Below are positions 25,668 through 35,207 of a stretch of 64,000 nt of DNA, in pieces. Numbering within the stretch: position 1 is the first letter of the stretch; every line of letters starts with the position of its first letter. The notes beneath the pieces are model-generated. The model searched no databases. It saw only the letters and a program-made list of their open reading frames with translations, and had not been told where the DNA came from. The translations under genes were made by a program, and so were the position numbers. Source of the DNA: Komagataeibacter xylinus NBRC 15237 (GTDB lineage Bacteria > Pseudomonadota > Alphaproteobacteria > Acetobacterales > Acetobacteraceae). The stretch covers positions 34,146 to 98,145 of the forward strand of contig NZ_BCTP01000011.1 in NCBI RefSeq assembly GCF_001571345.1. The letters run 5' to 3'.

Positions 25668-27602
25668 TCAGCCGCGCTTGCGACGGATATCGGGTGGCAG
25701 GGCCTCATATGCAAGGGCCGAGACCGCTTCTTCCAGCGGCAGCACCTCCTGCGTCTTGCCGCCAAGGCGGCGCATGGCCACCGTGTTTTCCTCCGCCTCC
25801 TTGCGGCCCACCACCAGAATGACCGGCACGCGCGCCAGGCTGTGCTCGCGAATCTTGGCGTTGATCTTCTCGTTGCGCAGGTCGGCTTCCACCACCAGCC
25901 CCGCCTCGCGCAGGCTGTCGGTCACGTGCTGGGCATAATCGGCCGCATCGGTCACGATCGAGGCCACGACCACCTGCGTAGGTGCAAGCCACAGCGGGAA
26001 GCGCCCGGCATGCTGCTCGATCAGGATGCCGAGGAATCGCTCGAACGAGCCAAGGATGGCCCGGTGCAGCATGACGGGGCGATGGCGCGCGCTATCCTCG
26101 CCCACATAGGAGGCATCGAGCCGCTCGGGCAGCACGTAATCAACCTGCAGCGTGCCGCACTGCCAGTCACGGCCAATGGCGTCACGCAGCACGAATTCCA
26201 GCTTGGGGCCATAGAAGGCCCCTTCGCCCGGATTGTGCTCGTAGGTCACGCCCGCCATGTCGCAGGCCACTTTCAGGGCGTTCTCGGCGCGGTCCCATGT
26301 CGCGTCATCGCCCGCGCGCTGCTCGGGGCGATCGGCGAATTTGACGCGGAAATGCTCGAAGCCGAGATCCTGGTACACATCGGCCAGCATGCGCACGAAA
26401 CGCGCGGTCTCGTCAGCAATCTGGTCCTCGGTGCAGAAGATATGCGCGTCATCCTGCGTAAAGCCGCGCACGCGCATGATGCCGTGCAGCGCACCGGACG
26501 GTTCATAACGATGGCAGGCCCCGAATTCCGCCATGCGCAGCGGCAGTTCGCGATACGAACGCAGCCCGTGGCGGAAGATCTGCACATGACACGGGCAGTT
26601 CATCGGCTTGAGTGCGAGGGTCTTGTCCTCGTCCTCCACGGTGGCGATGAACATGTGCTCGCGGTATTTGTCCCAGTGGCCGGATGCCTCCCACAGGGCG
26701 CGGTCAACGAGCTGGGGGGTGCGCACTTCCTGGTAGCCGTTGCCGTCCTGCGCGCGGCGCATGTAGTCCTGCAGCACGGTGTAAAGCCGCCAGCCCTTGG
26801 GGTGCCAGAAGATCTGGCCCACGGCTTCTTCCTGAATGTGGAACAGGTCCATCTCGCGGCCAATGCGGCGGTGGTCGCGGCGCTCGGCTTCCTCAAGCTG
26901 GTGCAGATGGGCCTCAAGCTCCTTGCGGTCGCGCCAGGCAGTGCCATAGATGCGCGTGAGCATGGGGTTGCGGTGATCGCCGCGCCAGTAGGCGCCCGCC
27001 ACCTTCATCAGCTTGAAGGCATGGCCCACATCGGCCGTGCCGCGCAGGTGCGGGCCACGGCACAGGTCCAGCCATTCGCCCTGGCGGTAGATCGAGATTT
27101 CCTCATCGCCCGGCAGGTCGCGGATCAGCTCGGCCTTGAAGCGCTCGCCCCTGTTCTCGAAGAATTCGATGGCCTTTTCCCGCGGCCACGCCTCGCGCAC
27201 GAAAGGTTCGTTCGCGGCCACGATCTCGCCCATGCGCTTTTCGATGGCGGCGAAATCCTCCGGGCTGAACGGCTCGTTGCGGTAGAAATCGTAGTAGAAG
27301 CCATTCTCGATCGACGGGCCAATGGTGACCTGCGTGCCGGGAAAGAGCGACTGCACCGCCTCGGCCAGCACGTGGGCGGCGTCGTGGCGGATCATTTCCA
27401 GCGCCTCGGGGTCCTTGCGCGTGATGAAGCGCAGGCTGGCGTCATGGTCGATCTCGCGGCCAATATCCATGAGCTTGCCATCCACTTCCATGGCAAGGGC
27501 GGCGCGGGCGAGACCGGCGCCGATGGACTGCGCCACGGTAGTGCCCGTCACTGCCCCGTCAAAGCGGCGAACGGATCCGTCAGGCAGGGTTATGGCAGGC
27601 AT
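25668..27602 (-). CDS. thrS: Threonyl-tRNA synthetase
   Basis: Charges tRNA-Thr. The 644-residue protein is complete: TGS domain ([13 protein letters not shown]), editing domain with [12 protein letters not shown] and [12 protein letters not shown], class II catalytic core ([57 protein letters not shown]) and anticodon domain. Cys, His and His zinc ligands are in place. thrS followed by infC is the common bacterial order; the 186-base gap between them may contain an infC promoter but none is clear. Confidence 0.97.
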   Translation of the reverse strand: MPAITLPDGSVRRFDGAVTGTTVAQSIGAGLARAALAMEVDGKLMDIGREIDHDASLRFITRKDPEALEMIRHDAAHVLAEAVQSLFPGTQVTIGPSIENGFYYDFYRNEPFSPEDFAAIEKRMGEIVAANEPFVREAWPREKAIEFFENRGERFKAELIRDLPGDEEISIYRQGEWLDLCRGPHLRGTADVGHAFKLMKVAGAYWRGDHRNPMLTRIYGTAWRDRKELEAHLHQLEEAERRDHRRIGREMDLFHIQEEAVGQIFWHPKGWRLYTVLQDYMRRAQDGNGYQEVRTPQLVDRALWEASGHWDKYREHMFIATVEDEDKTLALKPMNCPCHVQIFRHGLRSYRELPLRMAEFGACHRYEPSGALHGIMRVRGFTQDDAHIFCTEDQIADETARFVRMLADVYQDLGFEHFRVKFADRPEQRAGDDATWDRAENALKVACDMAGVTYEHNPGEGAFYGPKLEFVLRDAIGRDWQCGTLQVDYVLPERLDASYVGEDSARHRPVMLHRAILGSFERFLGILIEQHAGRFPLWLAPTQVVVASIVTDAADYAQHVTDSLREAGLVVEADLRNEKINAKIREHSLARVPVILVVGRKEAEENTVAMRRLGGKTQEVLPLEEAVSALAYEALPPDIRRKRG

Positions 27603-27644
27603 GGTTTCATTGCTCCGGTAAGAATATACTGCGCTGTAATGGCG

Positions 27645-28547
27645 TCAGGCGCGCGTTGCCGCAACCCTGTCAACGCGCACGGTGGCCAGATCATGCACAT
27701 AAATCACCCGCACCTGCCCAGCCCGCACCCCCACCGGGGCGGTGAGTGCGGGGTTGCTGTCGGCGGAAAACAACACGGTACACTTCACCCCAAGGGCTGC
27801 GGCCATGTGCATGGGGCCGGTATCATTGCCCACCGCCCAGGTCGCGCGCGCCAGCACGCCGCCAAGTTCAAGCAAGGTGGTGGTCCCGGTCAGGTCCACC
27901 GCATCAGGGCAGGTCTTGCGGATAGTGCGGGCCAGCCCGGCCTCGCCCTTCCCGCCCACGATCACGGGCAGCAGGCCCTGCGCGTGCAGGCGCACGGCAA
28001 GGGCCGCGTAGCGCTCCACCGGCCAGCGCTTGGCCGGGCGGTGGGCGGCGGCGCCGGGCACGAGCACCGCATAGGGCGCGGGCAGCACGGGGCCGCCCCG
28101 GGCCAGCCATGACAGGTCGGGCACGGGCAGGTGGTCGAGTCCCGCCTGCCTGAGCTGGTCGCGCTGGCGCGCGCGGGTGTGCATGAAGCGCCGCTGGGGG
28201 TTGTCATGAACCGCCTGTGCGCCGCGCCCGATTCCCGACCACGCCCTGCGCCCTGAAAGATGAAAATAGCGCGTGCTGCGCCCCGAGGTCTGGAGGTCGT
28301 ATACGAAATCATACCCGCGCAGCATACGTCGCAGCGCCATGATGGCAGCAATATCGCGCCACGGCGGCCTGCGGTCGAGCAGCACGTGGTCGAACCACGG
28401 GCAGGCGCTGCCGAGTTCAGCGAAGGGCGGCTGGGTCAGCAGGTCCACCTCATCATGGGCATGATGGGCGCGGATGGCGGCGAAAGGGGCAAAGGACTGT
28501 ACGAAATCGCCCAGGGCCCCCAGGCGGATGACAAGAATGCGGGCCAT
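27645..28547 (-). CDS. Glycosyltransferase family 9 (heptosyltransferase-like) protein
   Basis: 300 residues resembling ADP-heptose:LPS heptosyltransferases (GT9, GT-B fold). Seen: N-terminal MARILVIRLGALGDFVQ (the GxGD-type acceptor-side signature), LLDRRPPWRD, and the C-terminal nucleotide-sugar region WAVGNDTGPMHMAAALGVK, which is the GT9 hallmark. Probable role in lipopolysaccharide core or another surface glycan. The ATG was chosen because the product then begins with the conserved MxRILVIR. It begins 1 base after the upstream TPR gene stop, and a GT4 enzyme lies divergently next to that gene. Confidence 0.88.
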   Translation of the reverse strand: MARILVIRLGALGDFVQSFAPFAAIRAHHAHDEVDLLTQPPFAELGSACPWFDHVLLDRRPPWRDIAAIMALRRMLRGYDFVYDLQTSGRSTRYFHLSGRRAWSGIGRGAQAVHDNPQRRFMHTRARQRDQLRQAGLDHLPVPDLSWLARGGPVLPAPYAVLVPGAAAHRPAKRWPVERYAALAVRLHAQGLLPVIVGGKGEAGLARTIRKTCPDAVDLTGTTTLLELGGVLARATWAVGNDTGPMHMAAALGVKCTVLFSADSNPALTAPVGVRAGQVRVIYVHDLATVRVDRVAATRA

Positions 28548-28548
28548 G

Positions 28549-29502
28549 TCAGGGTGCCTCGGGGTCGGTTTCCAGCAACGCGAGATCCTGACGCGCAAGA
28601 TCGGCCTCATCCGAATCCGGGGCCTGCTTCACCACGTCGAGCCAGTCGGCGCGGGCCTGTTCCATCTGGCCCTGGCGCTGGTACAGAATGCCGCGTTCAA
28701 GCAGGGCCGCGCCGTTATGGGGCATGTCGTGCAGGGCGGCGTTGATGTCGGCCATGCCCTGGTCAATGCGCCCGAGCTTGCGCCACGCGCCTGCCCGCGC
28801 CACCAGCGCCTCGTCACGCGCGGCAGGCACGGATGGCAGCGGCGTGAGCATGTCGATGGCGCGCTGGGGCTGGCCAAGCTCCACCGCCACCCGCGCATAG
28901 ACCAGCTTCAGCGCCGGATCATCAGGGGCCAGCGTCAGGCCATAGGTGGCGCTGTCAAAGGCCTGTTTCGGGCTGTCATCAGCCTGCCAGGCGCGGGCCG
29001 CCGCCTCCGCAACACTGGCACGGCGCAGGCGGGAGGCCGGTGTTTCAGCCGTGGCCTGCCTGCCGCCCCGCCGGTTCGCGGGGGGGCCTTCGGGCCAGTC
29101 AGGCACGTGGGCAAGACGGTCGAGTTCCGTGGCGGCGGTGGCCACATCGCCAAGTTCCATCTGGGCCAGGGCCGCGCATTGCCCGGCCTCAAGGCCGCCG
29201 CCATGGCTGCGCCAGTCCTCGGCATAATCGCGGGCGCCATCGGGGTCATCGGCCAGGGTGGCGGTGCAGTGGCTGAAATCCCAGCTCTCTGGCGCTGCAG
29301 GCGCGGGCGGGGTGGATGAGGGCGTGGCGACGGGGGACGGCACTTCTTTTACAGGAGTTTCATCAGCCCGGGCGCGCCCGCACGCAAGGCCCGCGGCCAG
29401 CACGAGGCCAAAGGCCATGAAACCCGCGCGCCGGGCGCACGAAAACACCGGCACCGGCCATGCGGCAGGCATGCAGAAGGATGACTGGGCAGAAGGTCTC
29501 AT
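28549..29502 (-). CDS. TPR-repeat exported protein
   Basis: 317 residues with a hydrophobic leader (FMAFGLVLAAGLACGRARA) that probably acts as a signal peptide, a Pro/Ala linker, and tetratricopeptide-like helices from about residue 80 on (AYGLTLAPDDPALKLVYARV-type, AGAWRKLGRIDQGMADINAA, GILYQRQGQMEQARADWLDV). TPR arrays mediate protein contacts. It is the first gene of a unit with the GT9 glycosyltransferase, so it may help glycan assembly; that is an inference. Start uncertain: a TTG 12 codons upstream is also open. Confidence 0.78.
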   Translation of the reverse strand: MRPSAQSSFCMPAAWPVPVFSCARRAGFMAFGLVLAAGLACGRARADETPVKEVPSPVATPSSTPPAPAAPESWDFSHCTATLADDPDGARDYAEDWRSHGGGLEAGQCAALAQMELGDVATAATELDRLAHVPDWPEGPPANRRGGRQATAETPASRLRRASVAEAAARAWQADDSPKQAFDSATYGLTLAPDDPALKLVYARVAVELGQPQRAIDMLTPLPSVPAARDEALVARAGAWRKLGRIDQGMADINAALHDMPHNGAALLERGILYQRQGQMEQARADWLDVVKQAPDSDEADLARQDLALLETDPEAP

Positions 29503-29603
29503 TAGCGCATTCGTCGGCCTGCCTGCGGCCAAGGTCAAGAACCAAAGCCCGATTGACCGGCAGACCGTGCAGTTCCATTGCGTTCGTGGTATGGTGAAAT
29601 GTG

Positions 29604-30836
29604 ATGCAAACCGTTACTGACCGACCCGTCATCCTGCAGGTGCTGCCTGCGCTCGAATCCGGCGGGATAGAACATGGCACGCTGGAAATGGCGCAGGCCA
29701 TCGTACAGGCTGGCGGCACGGCGCTGGTGGCCAGTGCGGGCGGGCGCCTTGTGCCACGCCTGAAATATATCGGCGCCACCCCCATCGCGCTCGAACTGGG
29801 CGCCAAGAACCCCTTCTCCATCATGCGCAACGCCAGCAGGCTGCGCCATGTCATGGCCGCGCACGGCGTCAACCTGGTGCATGCCCGCTCGCGCGCGCCC
29901 GCCTGGGCGGCGTCGCTTGCCTGCCGCCGGGCGGGCGTGCCGCTGGTCACCACGTGGCATGGGGTGCATGCGGCCAACCTGCCGGGCAAGAAGCGCTATA
30001 ACAGCGTGCTGGCCTCGGGCGCGCGGGTCATTGCCATCAGCCAGTACATCGCCACCCGCCTGCGCGATGAATACAAGGTGGGCGACGACCGCCTGCGCCT
30101 GATCCCGCGCGGGGCGGACATGCTGCGCTTCGACCCGCATAACGTGCGCGGCAACCGGGTGCAGAAGCTCATGGGGCTATGGCAGATCCCCGATGGCGCC
30201 ACGGTCATCATGCTGCCCGCGCGCGTGACCGCGTGGAAAGGCCATGCCGTGCTGATCGAGGCGCTGGCCCATCTTGCCCGCACGGAAGGCTTCAGCCAGG
30301 ACTGGGTGTGCATTTTCGTGGGCGAGGCCAACGCGAAGGAAGGCCGCGCGCTCGTGGCCCAGGCCGAGCGCAGCGGCATTGCGGCCAACCTGCGCTTTGC
30401 AGGCCACTGCGCGGACATGCCCGCCGCCATGATGCTGGCCGACATGATCGTGGTGCCCTCACGCAGGCCCGAGCCATTTGGCCGCGTGGTGGTGGAGGCG
30501 CAGGCCATGGGCCGCCCCGTGATCGTCGCCGCCCATGGCGCCGCACTGGAAACGGTGGAGAACGGCGTGACCGGCTTTGCCTTCTCCCCCGATGATACGC
30601 AGGCGCTCGCCGCGTGCATCCGCCACGTGGCCGACCTGTCGGCTCAGGAACGCGCCGAGCTTGCCGTGCACGCGCGCGAAAACGTGCTGCTGCATTATTC
30701 CACCCAGGCCATGCAATATGCGACCCTGTGCGTTTATGATGAACTCCTGCACACCCGGCTGGCGGATACGTTCTATCACGCCACCATGATGGGCAGCCCG
30801 GAATGGGATGAGGATGCCCTGACCCAGGCAGGCTGA
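29604..30836 (+). CDS. Glycosyltransferase family 4 protein
   Basis: 410 residues, GT-B fold. N-terminal domain: VILQVLPALESGGIEHGTLE (glycine-rich loop), VNLVHARSRAPAWAA, VTTWHGVHAAN. C-terminal donor domain: IPRGADMLRFDP, VIMLPARVTAWKGHAVLI, RFAGHCADMPAAMMLADMIV, and the E-x7-E-like motif PEPFGRVVVEAQAMGRPVI. Retaining sugar transferase, probably for LPS core, exopolysaccharide or a glycolipid. Divergent from the TPR-GT9 unit with a 101-base gap. Donor and acceptor are unknown. Confidence 0.9.
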   Translation: MQTVTDRPVILQVLPALESGGIEHGTLEMAQAIVQAGGTALVASAGGRLVPRLKYIGATPIALELGAKNPFSIMRNASRLRHVMAAHGVNLVHARSRAPAWAASLACRRAGVPLVTTWHGVHAANLPGKKRYNSVLASGARVIAISQYIATRLRDEYKVGDDRLRLIPRGADMLRFDPHNVRGNRVQKLMGLWQIPDGATVIMLPARVTAWKGHAVLIEALAHLARTEGFSQDWVCIFVGEANAKEGRALVAQAERSGIAANLRFAGHCADMPAAMMLADMIVVPSRRPEPFGRVVVEAQAMGRPVIVAAHGAALETVENGVTGFAFSPDDTQALAACIRHVADLSAQERAELAVHARENVLLHYSTQAMQYATLCVYDELLHTRLADTFYHATMMGSPEWDEDALTQAG

Positions 30837-31068
30837 AGGGCGGCGCGCCGTAATTGTGTCATATGCGGCGCAACAATACCTTGATCTGCCTCATGCCCGC
30901 CCCAAAACCGTGGCTGAGCATCCAGCCCGGAGCATGGGCCATATGCAAAGGGCGGTTTTACAGTCGACAACCCGGCTGAAATTCTTCACCCATGGCACAT
31001 TCTGATTCCTGGCCGACGGGGATGCCCGCTGACCGCCGTTTAACGTGAACACTTCGGGACTGCACCAC

Positions 31069-32211
31069 ATGAACCAGATTTCCCCCGTCCAGACAGACAC
31101 CGCCGCCACGGCAGCCGCGCCCGACCTGCGGCGGGTCAATTCCAACCCGGATTTCTGGTATCCGGTCGCGTGGTCGGCCGACCTGCGCCGCAACAAGACG
31201 CTGGCCGTCAGCTTCGCGGGCATTCCCATGGTGCTCGTCCGCCCCGAGGAAGGCAGCGTCTTCGCCCTGTTCGACCGTTGCCCCCACCGCCAGGTGCCGC
31301 TGAGCAAGGGCACCGTCAATGGCCAGACCGTGCGCTGCTGCTATCATGGCTGGGCGTTTGGCCGCTCGGGCCGCTGCATCGACGTGCCCTATCTGGGCAA
31401 GGGCAAGATGCCCAACGGCGTGCGCACCTTCCCCGTGCGCGAGGCAGGCGGGCTGATCTTTGTCTTCCCCGGCGATGCATCCAAGGCGGACAGCACCCCC
31501 TTCCCCAAACTCGCGCAGACCGACAACCCCAAATACAAGACCAAGCATTTCAGCCCGCGCGTGAACTGCCACTATACCTTCATGCACGAGAACCTGATGG
31601 ACATGAACCATCAGTTCCTGCACCGCCGCCAGATGGGCCAGATCAAGGCGCGCTTCCTTGGCCAGGACAAGGGCGAGGACTTCATCGAGGCCCGCTACAG
31701 CTTCATGCGCTGTGCAGGCCAGCAGCCCCTGGCCGAGCGCCTGATCTTTGGCAAACACAAGGACCTCAACGGCAAGGAGCAGCCCGTCGAGGAAGTGGTG
31801 ACCATCCGCACCGAATACCCGTACCAGACCCTGCGCATCACCGACAAGGACGGTGACCTGATCATGGACCTGTGGACGGCCTACGTGCCGGTGGACAAGG
31901 ACGAGCGCATCACGCAGTCCTTCGGGCTGCTGTCCATCCTGCGCCCGCAGACCCCGCTGCTGATCGACCTGATCTGGCCCGCGCTGGGCTGGTTCACCAA
32001 CCGCATCTTCCTTGAAGACAAGGAAATCGTGGAACTGGAGCAGGCAGCGTGGAACGAGGTTGGCCACGATCGCAATGTCGAGATCTTCCCCGTGGTCAGG
32101 GCGCTGCGCGAACTGCTCACGCGTTGCGGCACTGCGCAGGATGCGGCACCGCAGGCGGAAGCGGCTGCCGCACCCGCGCCCTGCCCCACCGAACCCGAAA
32201 CCACGGCCTGA
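31069..32211 (+). CDS. Rieske non-heme iron oxygenase
   Basis: 380 residues. Rieske [2Fe-2S] ligands: CPHR and CCYHGW (C-x-H ... C-x2-H) in the first third. The catalytic mononuclear iron site is ENLMDMNHQFLH (Asp, His, His). These oxygenases hydroxylate or demethylate aromatic rings, sterols or other lipids and need a separate reductase, which is not adjacent. The C-terminal tail is Ala/Pro-rich. Start chosen at the ATG giving MNQISPVQTD; a GTG 8 codons upstream is also open. The gene stands between a GT4 gene and dcd, giving no clue to substrate. Confidence 0.87.
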   Translation: MNQISPVQTDTAATAAAPDLRRVNSNPDFWYPVAWSADLRRNKTLAVSFAGIPMVLVRPEEGSVFALFDRCPHRQVPLSKGTVNGQTVRCCYHGWAFGRSGRCIDVPYLGKGKMPNGVRTFPVREAGGLIFVFPGDASKADSTPFPKLAQTDNPKYKTKHFSPRVNCHYTFMHENLMDMNHQFLHRRQMGQIKARFLGQDKGEDFIEARYSFMRCAGQQPLAERLIFGKHKDLNGKEQPVEEVVTIRTEYPYQTLRITDKDGDLIMDLWTAYVPVDKDERITQSFGLLSILRPQTPLLIDLIWPALGWFTNRIFLEDKEIVELEQAAWNEVGHDRNVEIFPVVRALRELLTRCGTAQDAAPQAEAAAAPAPCPTEPETTA

Positions 32212-32272
32212 GTGCTGCGCCAGCCACGCCCCGCAGGCGTGGCTGGCCGTGACCCCTGAACGAAACACCACA

Positions 32273-32452
32273 ATGACCGACCGGCCCGACACCCCCCGCC
32301 TGACCGACCGGGCGGAAGCCGCCCGCCTTGCCCGCCTCGAGCGCGAGGCCGAAGCCCTGCGCGCCAACCTGCGGCGGCGCAAGCAGCAGAGCCGCGCGCG
32401 CACCACACCGCCCGAGGCCGCGCCGCAGGACACATCCGGCAACGAAGCGTGA
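32273..32452 (+). CDS. 59-residue charged helical protein
   Basis: Starts at the ATG giving [19 protein letters not shown]. The middle ([20 protein letters not shown]) is a strongly amphipathic, probably coiled-coil helix, followed by a basic KQQSRART patch and a disordered tail. It is intact, in the direction of the neighbours, and sits 61 bases after the Rieske gene and 94 bases before dcd. Short length makes the call moderate. Confidence 0.6.
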   Translation: MTDRPDTPRLTDRAEAARLARLEREAEALRANLRRRKQQSRARTTPPEAAPQDTSGNEA

Positions 32453-32472
32453 TTTTGCCGGTTGCGGTTGGC

Positions 32473-32518
32473 CGATCACTTCGTTAGTGGTCGCGCAAGC
32501 CGCAGGGCATGCCCTGCG
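32473..32518 (+). other. Structured 5' leader of dcd (two hairpins)
   Basis: CGATCACT (32473-32480) pairs with AGTGGTCG (32486-32493) around a 5-base loop. Eight bases later is a perfect 18-bp palindrome CGCAGGGCATGCCCTGCG (32501-32518), ending 28 bases before the dcd ATG. Could be an operator, an RNA control element or a terminator without U-run for the small gene. Confidence 0.45.
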
Positions 32519-32546
32519 CGCAATCCATGCCGGAGGAACGGACACC

Positions 32547-33101
32547 ATGCCCATAATGCCTGATACGTGGATTCGCCGCATGGCCACGGAACACGGCATG
32601 ATCGAGCCGTTCGTGGAAAAACAGAGCCGTGAGGGCGTGATTTCCTTCGGCCTGTCCTCCTATGGCTACGATGCGCGCATCGCCAACGAATTCAAGATTT
32701 TCACCGACGTGGACAACGCGGTGGTCGACCCCAAGAACTTTGCCGAGAACAGCTTCGTCACCCGCCACGGCGACTGCTGCACCATTCCGCCCCACAGCTT
32801 CGTGCTGGCGCATACGGTCGAATATTTCCGCATACCACGCGACACGCTGGTGGTGTGCCTGGGCAAGTCCACCTATGCGCGCTGCGGCATCATCGTCAAC
32901 GTGACCCCGCTGGAGCCGGAATGGGAAGGGCAGGTCACGATCGAGATCAGCAACACCACGCCGCTGCCCGCGCGCATCTATGCCAATGAGGGCATCTGCC
33001 AGTTCCTGTTCTTTCAGGGGGCCAGCCCGTGCGAGGTCAGCTACGCCGACCGCAAGGGCAAATACATGGGGCAGGTCGGCGTCGCCCCACCGCGCATGTA
33101 A
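32547..33101 (+). CDS. dcd: dCTP deaminase
   Basis: Deaminates dCTP to dUTP, the precursor for dTMP. The 184-residue protein matches the family throughout: [15 protein letters not shown], the [15 protein letters not shown] barrel segment, [24 protein letters not shown] with the catalytic Glu, and a C-terminal YMGQ lid. GGAGGA lies upstream of the ATG giving MPIMPDTW. Followed 17 bases later by murA. Confidence 0.96.
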   Translation: MPIMPDTWIRRMATEHGMIEPFVEKQSREGVISFGLSSYGYDARIANEFKIFTDVDNAVVDPKNFAENSFVTRHGDCCTIPPHSFVLAHTVEYFRIPRDTLVVCLGKSTYARCGIIVNVTPLEPEWEGQVTIEISNTTPLPARIYANEGICQFLFFQGASPCEVSYADRKGKYMGQVGVAPPRM

Positions 33102-33118
33102 GCAGGGACTGCAAGCCT

Positions 33119-34381
33119 ATGGACCGTTTCATCATCCACGGCGGCCACGCGCTGCGTGGCGACATCGTTATCGGCGGGGCCAAGAACTCCGCCCTCAAGC
33201 TGCTGGTGGCGGGGCTGCTCACGCCCGAGAAGCTGGTGCTCGAAAACGTGCCCCGCATTGCCGATATCCGCACCATGCGCCGCCTGCTCGAGCAGCACGG
33301 GCTGAGCGTGGAAGACGTGAGCGGCGATGGCGGCACGCTTTCGGTGGGCGGCGAGATCACCAATACGGAAGCGCCGTACGACATCGTCTCCATGATGCGC
33401 GCCTCGATTCTGGTGCTCGGCCCGCTGCTTGCCCGCTGTGGCGAGGCCCGCGTGTCGCTGCCCGGCGGCTGCGCCATTGGCACCCGCCCCGTTGACCTGC
33501 ACCTCAAGGCGCTGGAAACGCTGGGTGCGAAGATCACGCTCGAGAACGGCTACATCCATGCCGAGGCCCCGAACGGGCTGAAGGGCGAGCGGGTCATCCT
33601 GCCTTTCGCCTCGGTGGGGGCGACCGAGAACCTGCTCATGGCTGCCTCGCTCGCCAAGGGCCGCACCGAGATCATCAACGCCGCGCGCGAGCCTGAAATT
33701 GGTGACCTGGTGGGCTGCCTCAACGCCATGGGCGCGCGCATCAGCGGCATTGGCACCGGCAAGCTGGTCATTGACGGGGTCGAGGGGCTGCATGGCGCGC
33801 GCTACCGCGTCATGCCCGACCGCATCGAATGCGGCACCTATGCCTGTGCCGCCGCCATTACCGGGGGCGAGCTGCGCCTTGTGGGCGGCCAGGTCGAGCA
33901 TCTCGGCGCCGTGGTGCGCGCGCTGGAGGAAGCGGGCGTGGAAATGGTGCAGGAGGAAGGGGCCGTGCGCGTGCAGCGCACCGGCGCGCTGCGCGGGGTC
34001 GATATCATGACCGAGCCCTATCCCGGCTTCCCCACCGACATGCAGGCGCAGTTCATGGCCCTGCTCTCGGTGGCGGAAGGGGCATCGATGGTGACCGAGA
34101 CCATTTTCGAGAACCGCTTCATGCATGTGCCCGAACTCAACCGCATGGGCGCGCGCATCAACGTGCATGGCTCGTCGGCCATCATCCGCGGCGTGCATTC
34201 GCTCTCGGGCGCGCCGGTCATGGCGACCGACCTGCGAGCCTCGTTCTCGCTCATCCTCGCAGGGCTCGCCGCCCATGGCGAGACGATCCTGAGCCGGGTC
34301 TATCACCTTGACCGTGGCTATGAGGCCGTCGAGCGCAAGCTCGCACAGGTGGGCGCCCATATCGAGCGCGTTTCAGGCTGA
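33119..34381 (+). CDS. murA: UDP-N-acetylglucosamine 1-carboxyvinyltransferase
   Basis: First committed step of peptidoglycan synthesis. The 420-residue protein is complete, with [11 protein letters not shown] near the N-terminus, and the active-site loop [16 protein letters not shown]. That loop carries the Cys attacked by fosfomycin, so this enzyme should be fosfomycin-sensitive unless export prevents it. The KMSKS-like start MDRFIIHGG is typical. Heads the run murA-hisG-hisD-infA-maf-rng-yacG that is common in alphaproteobacteria. Confidence 0.97.
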   Translation: MDRFIIHGGHALRGDIVIGGAKNSALKLLVAGLLTPEKLVLENVPRIADIRTMRRLLEQHGLSVEDVSGDGGTLSVGGEITNTEAPYDIVSMMRASILVLGPLLARCGEARVSLPGGCAIGTRPVDLHLKALETLGAKITLENGYIHAEAPNGLKGERVILPFASVGATENLLMAASLAKGRTEIINAAREPEIGDLVGCLNAMGARISGIGTGKLVIDGVEGLHGARYRVMPDRIECGTYACAAAITGGELRLVGGQVEHLGAVVRALEEAGVEMVQEEGAVRVQRTGALRGVDIMTEPYPGFPTDMQAQFMALLSVAEGASMVTETIFENRFMHVPELNRMGARINVHGSSAIIRGVHSLSGAPVMATDLRASFSLILAGLAAHGETILSRVYHLDRGYEAVERKLAQVGAHIERVSG

Positions 34382-34499
34382 GGCCCCTGCCCTGCCAAAA
34401 GGGCGCTTCCTGCATGATGGCGGAATGTGGTATGCGCGCATGTCACTTACGGCCCGCCACGCGATTGCAGCGGGCCTGCCTTCATGCGTGGAGAATGCA

Positions 34500-35207
34500 T
34501 TGACCGTCCTGTCACCGGCCCAGACCGCCATTCCGGAAACGGATAGCCCGCTGGTACTCGCCCTGCCCAAGGGCCGTATCCTCAAAGCCGCGGCGCCGCT
34601 TCTGCATATGGCGGGCATTGTGCCCGGCCCGGACTTCAATGATGACAAGAGCCGCCTGCTGCGTTTCGAGACCAACGACCCCGGCATAGACGTGGTGCGC
34701 GTGCGCTCGTTCGATGTGGCGACCTTCGTGGCCTTTGGCGGTGCGCAGATCGGCATCTGCGGCGCCGACGTGCTGATGGAGTTCGACTACCCCGAAATCT
34801 ATGCCCCGCTTGACCTGGGTATTGGCGGGTGCCGTATTTCCATCGCCCAGCCCAGGGATCGCAGCGGGCAGGAGGATAACCCCAACCGCCTCTCGCAGGT
34901 GCGGGTGGCGACCAAGTATCCCTCGCTCACGCGGCGGCATTTCGCGGCACGCGGCATCAATGCCTCCATCGTGCACCTGCATGGCGCGATGGAACTGGCC
35001 CCGGTGCTGGATCTTTCGCACCTGATCGTCGATCTGGTCGATACCGGCTCCACGCTGCGCGCAAACGGGCTGGAGGAAACCCAGACCATCGCCCACATCA
35101 CCAGCCGCCTGATCGTGAACCGCACGGCATTGAAAACCCAGCCCGAGCGCATTACCGCGATCATCAACCGTTTCCGCGCGGCGCTGGCCAAGGAGCACAA
35201 GGCATGA
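34500..35207 (+). CDS. hisG: ATP phosphoribosyltransferase, short form
   Basis: First enzyme of histidine synthesis. The 235-residue product lacks the long regulatory C-terminus, so it is the short form that needs HisZ, which is not in this window. Seen: LVLALPKGRILKAAAPLL, FGGAQIGICGADVLMEF, and the phosphoribosyl-binding LIVDLVDTGSTLRANGL. I place the start at TTG 34500, with GGAG 6 bases upstream. ATGs at 34440 and 34425 are in frame with weaker ribosome sites. Stop overlaps the hisD start (ATGA). Confidence 0.93.
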   Translation: MTVLSPAQTAIPETDSPLVLALPKGRILKAAAPLLHMAGIVPGPDFNDDKSRLLRFETNDPGIDVVRVRSFDVATFVAFGGAQIGICGADVLMEFDYPEIYAPLDLGIGGCRISIAQPRDRSGQEDNPNRLSQVRVATKYPSLTRRHFAARGINASIVHLHGAMELAPVLDLSHLIVDLVDTGSTLRANGLEETQTIAHITSRLIVNRTALKTQPERITAIINRFRAALAKEHKA

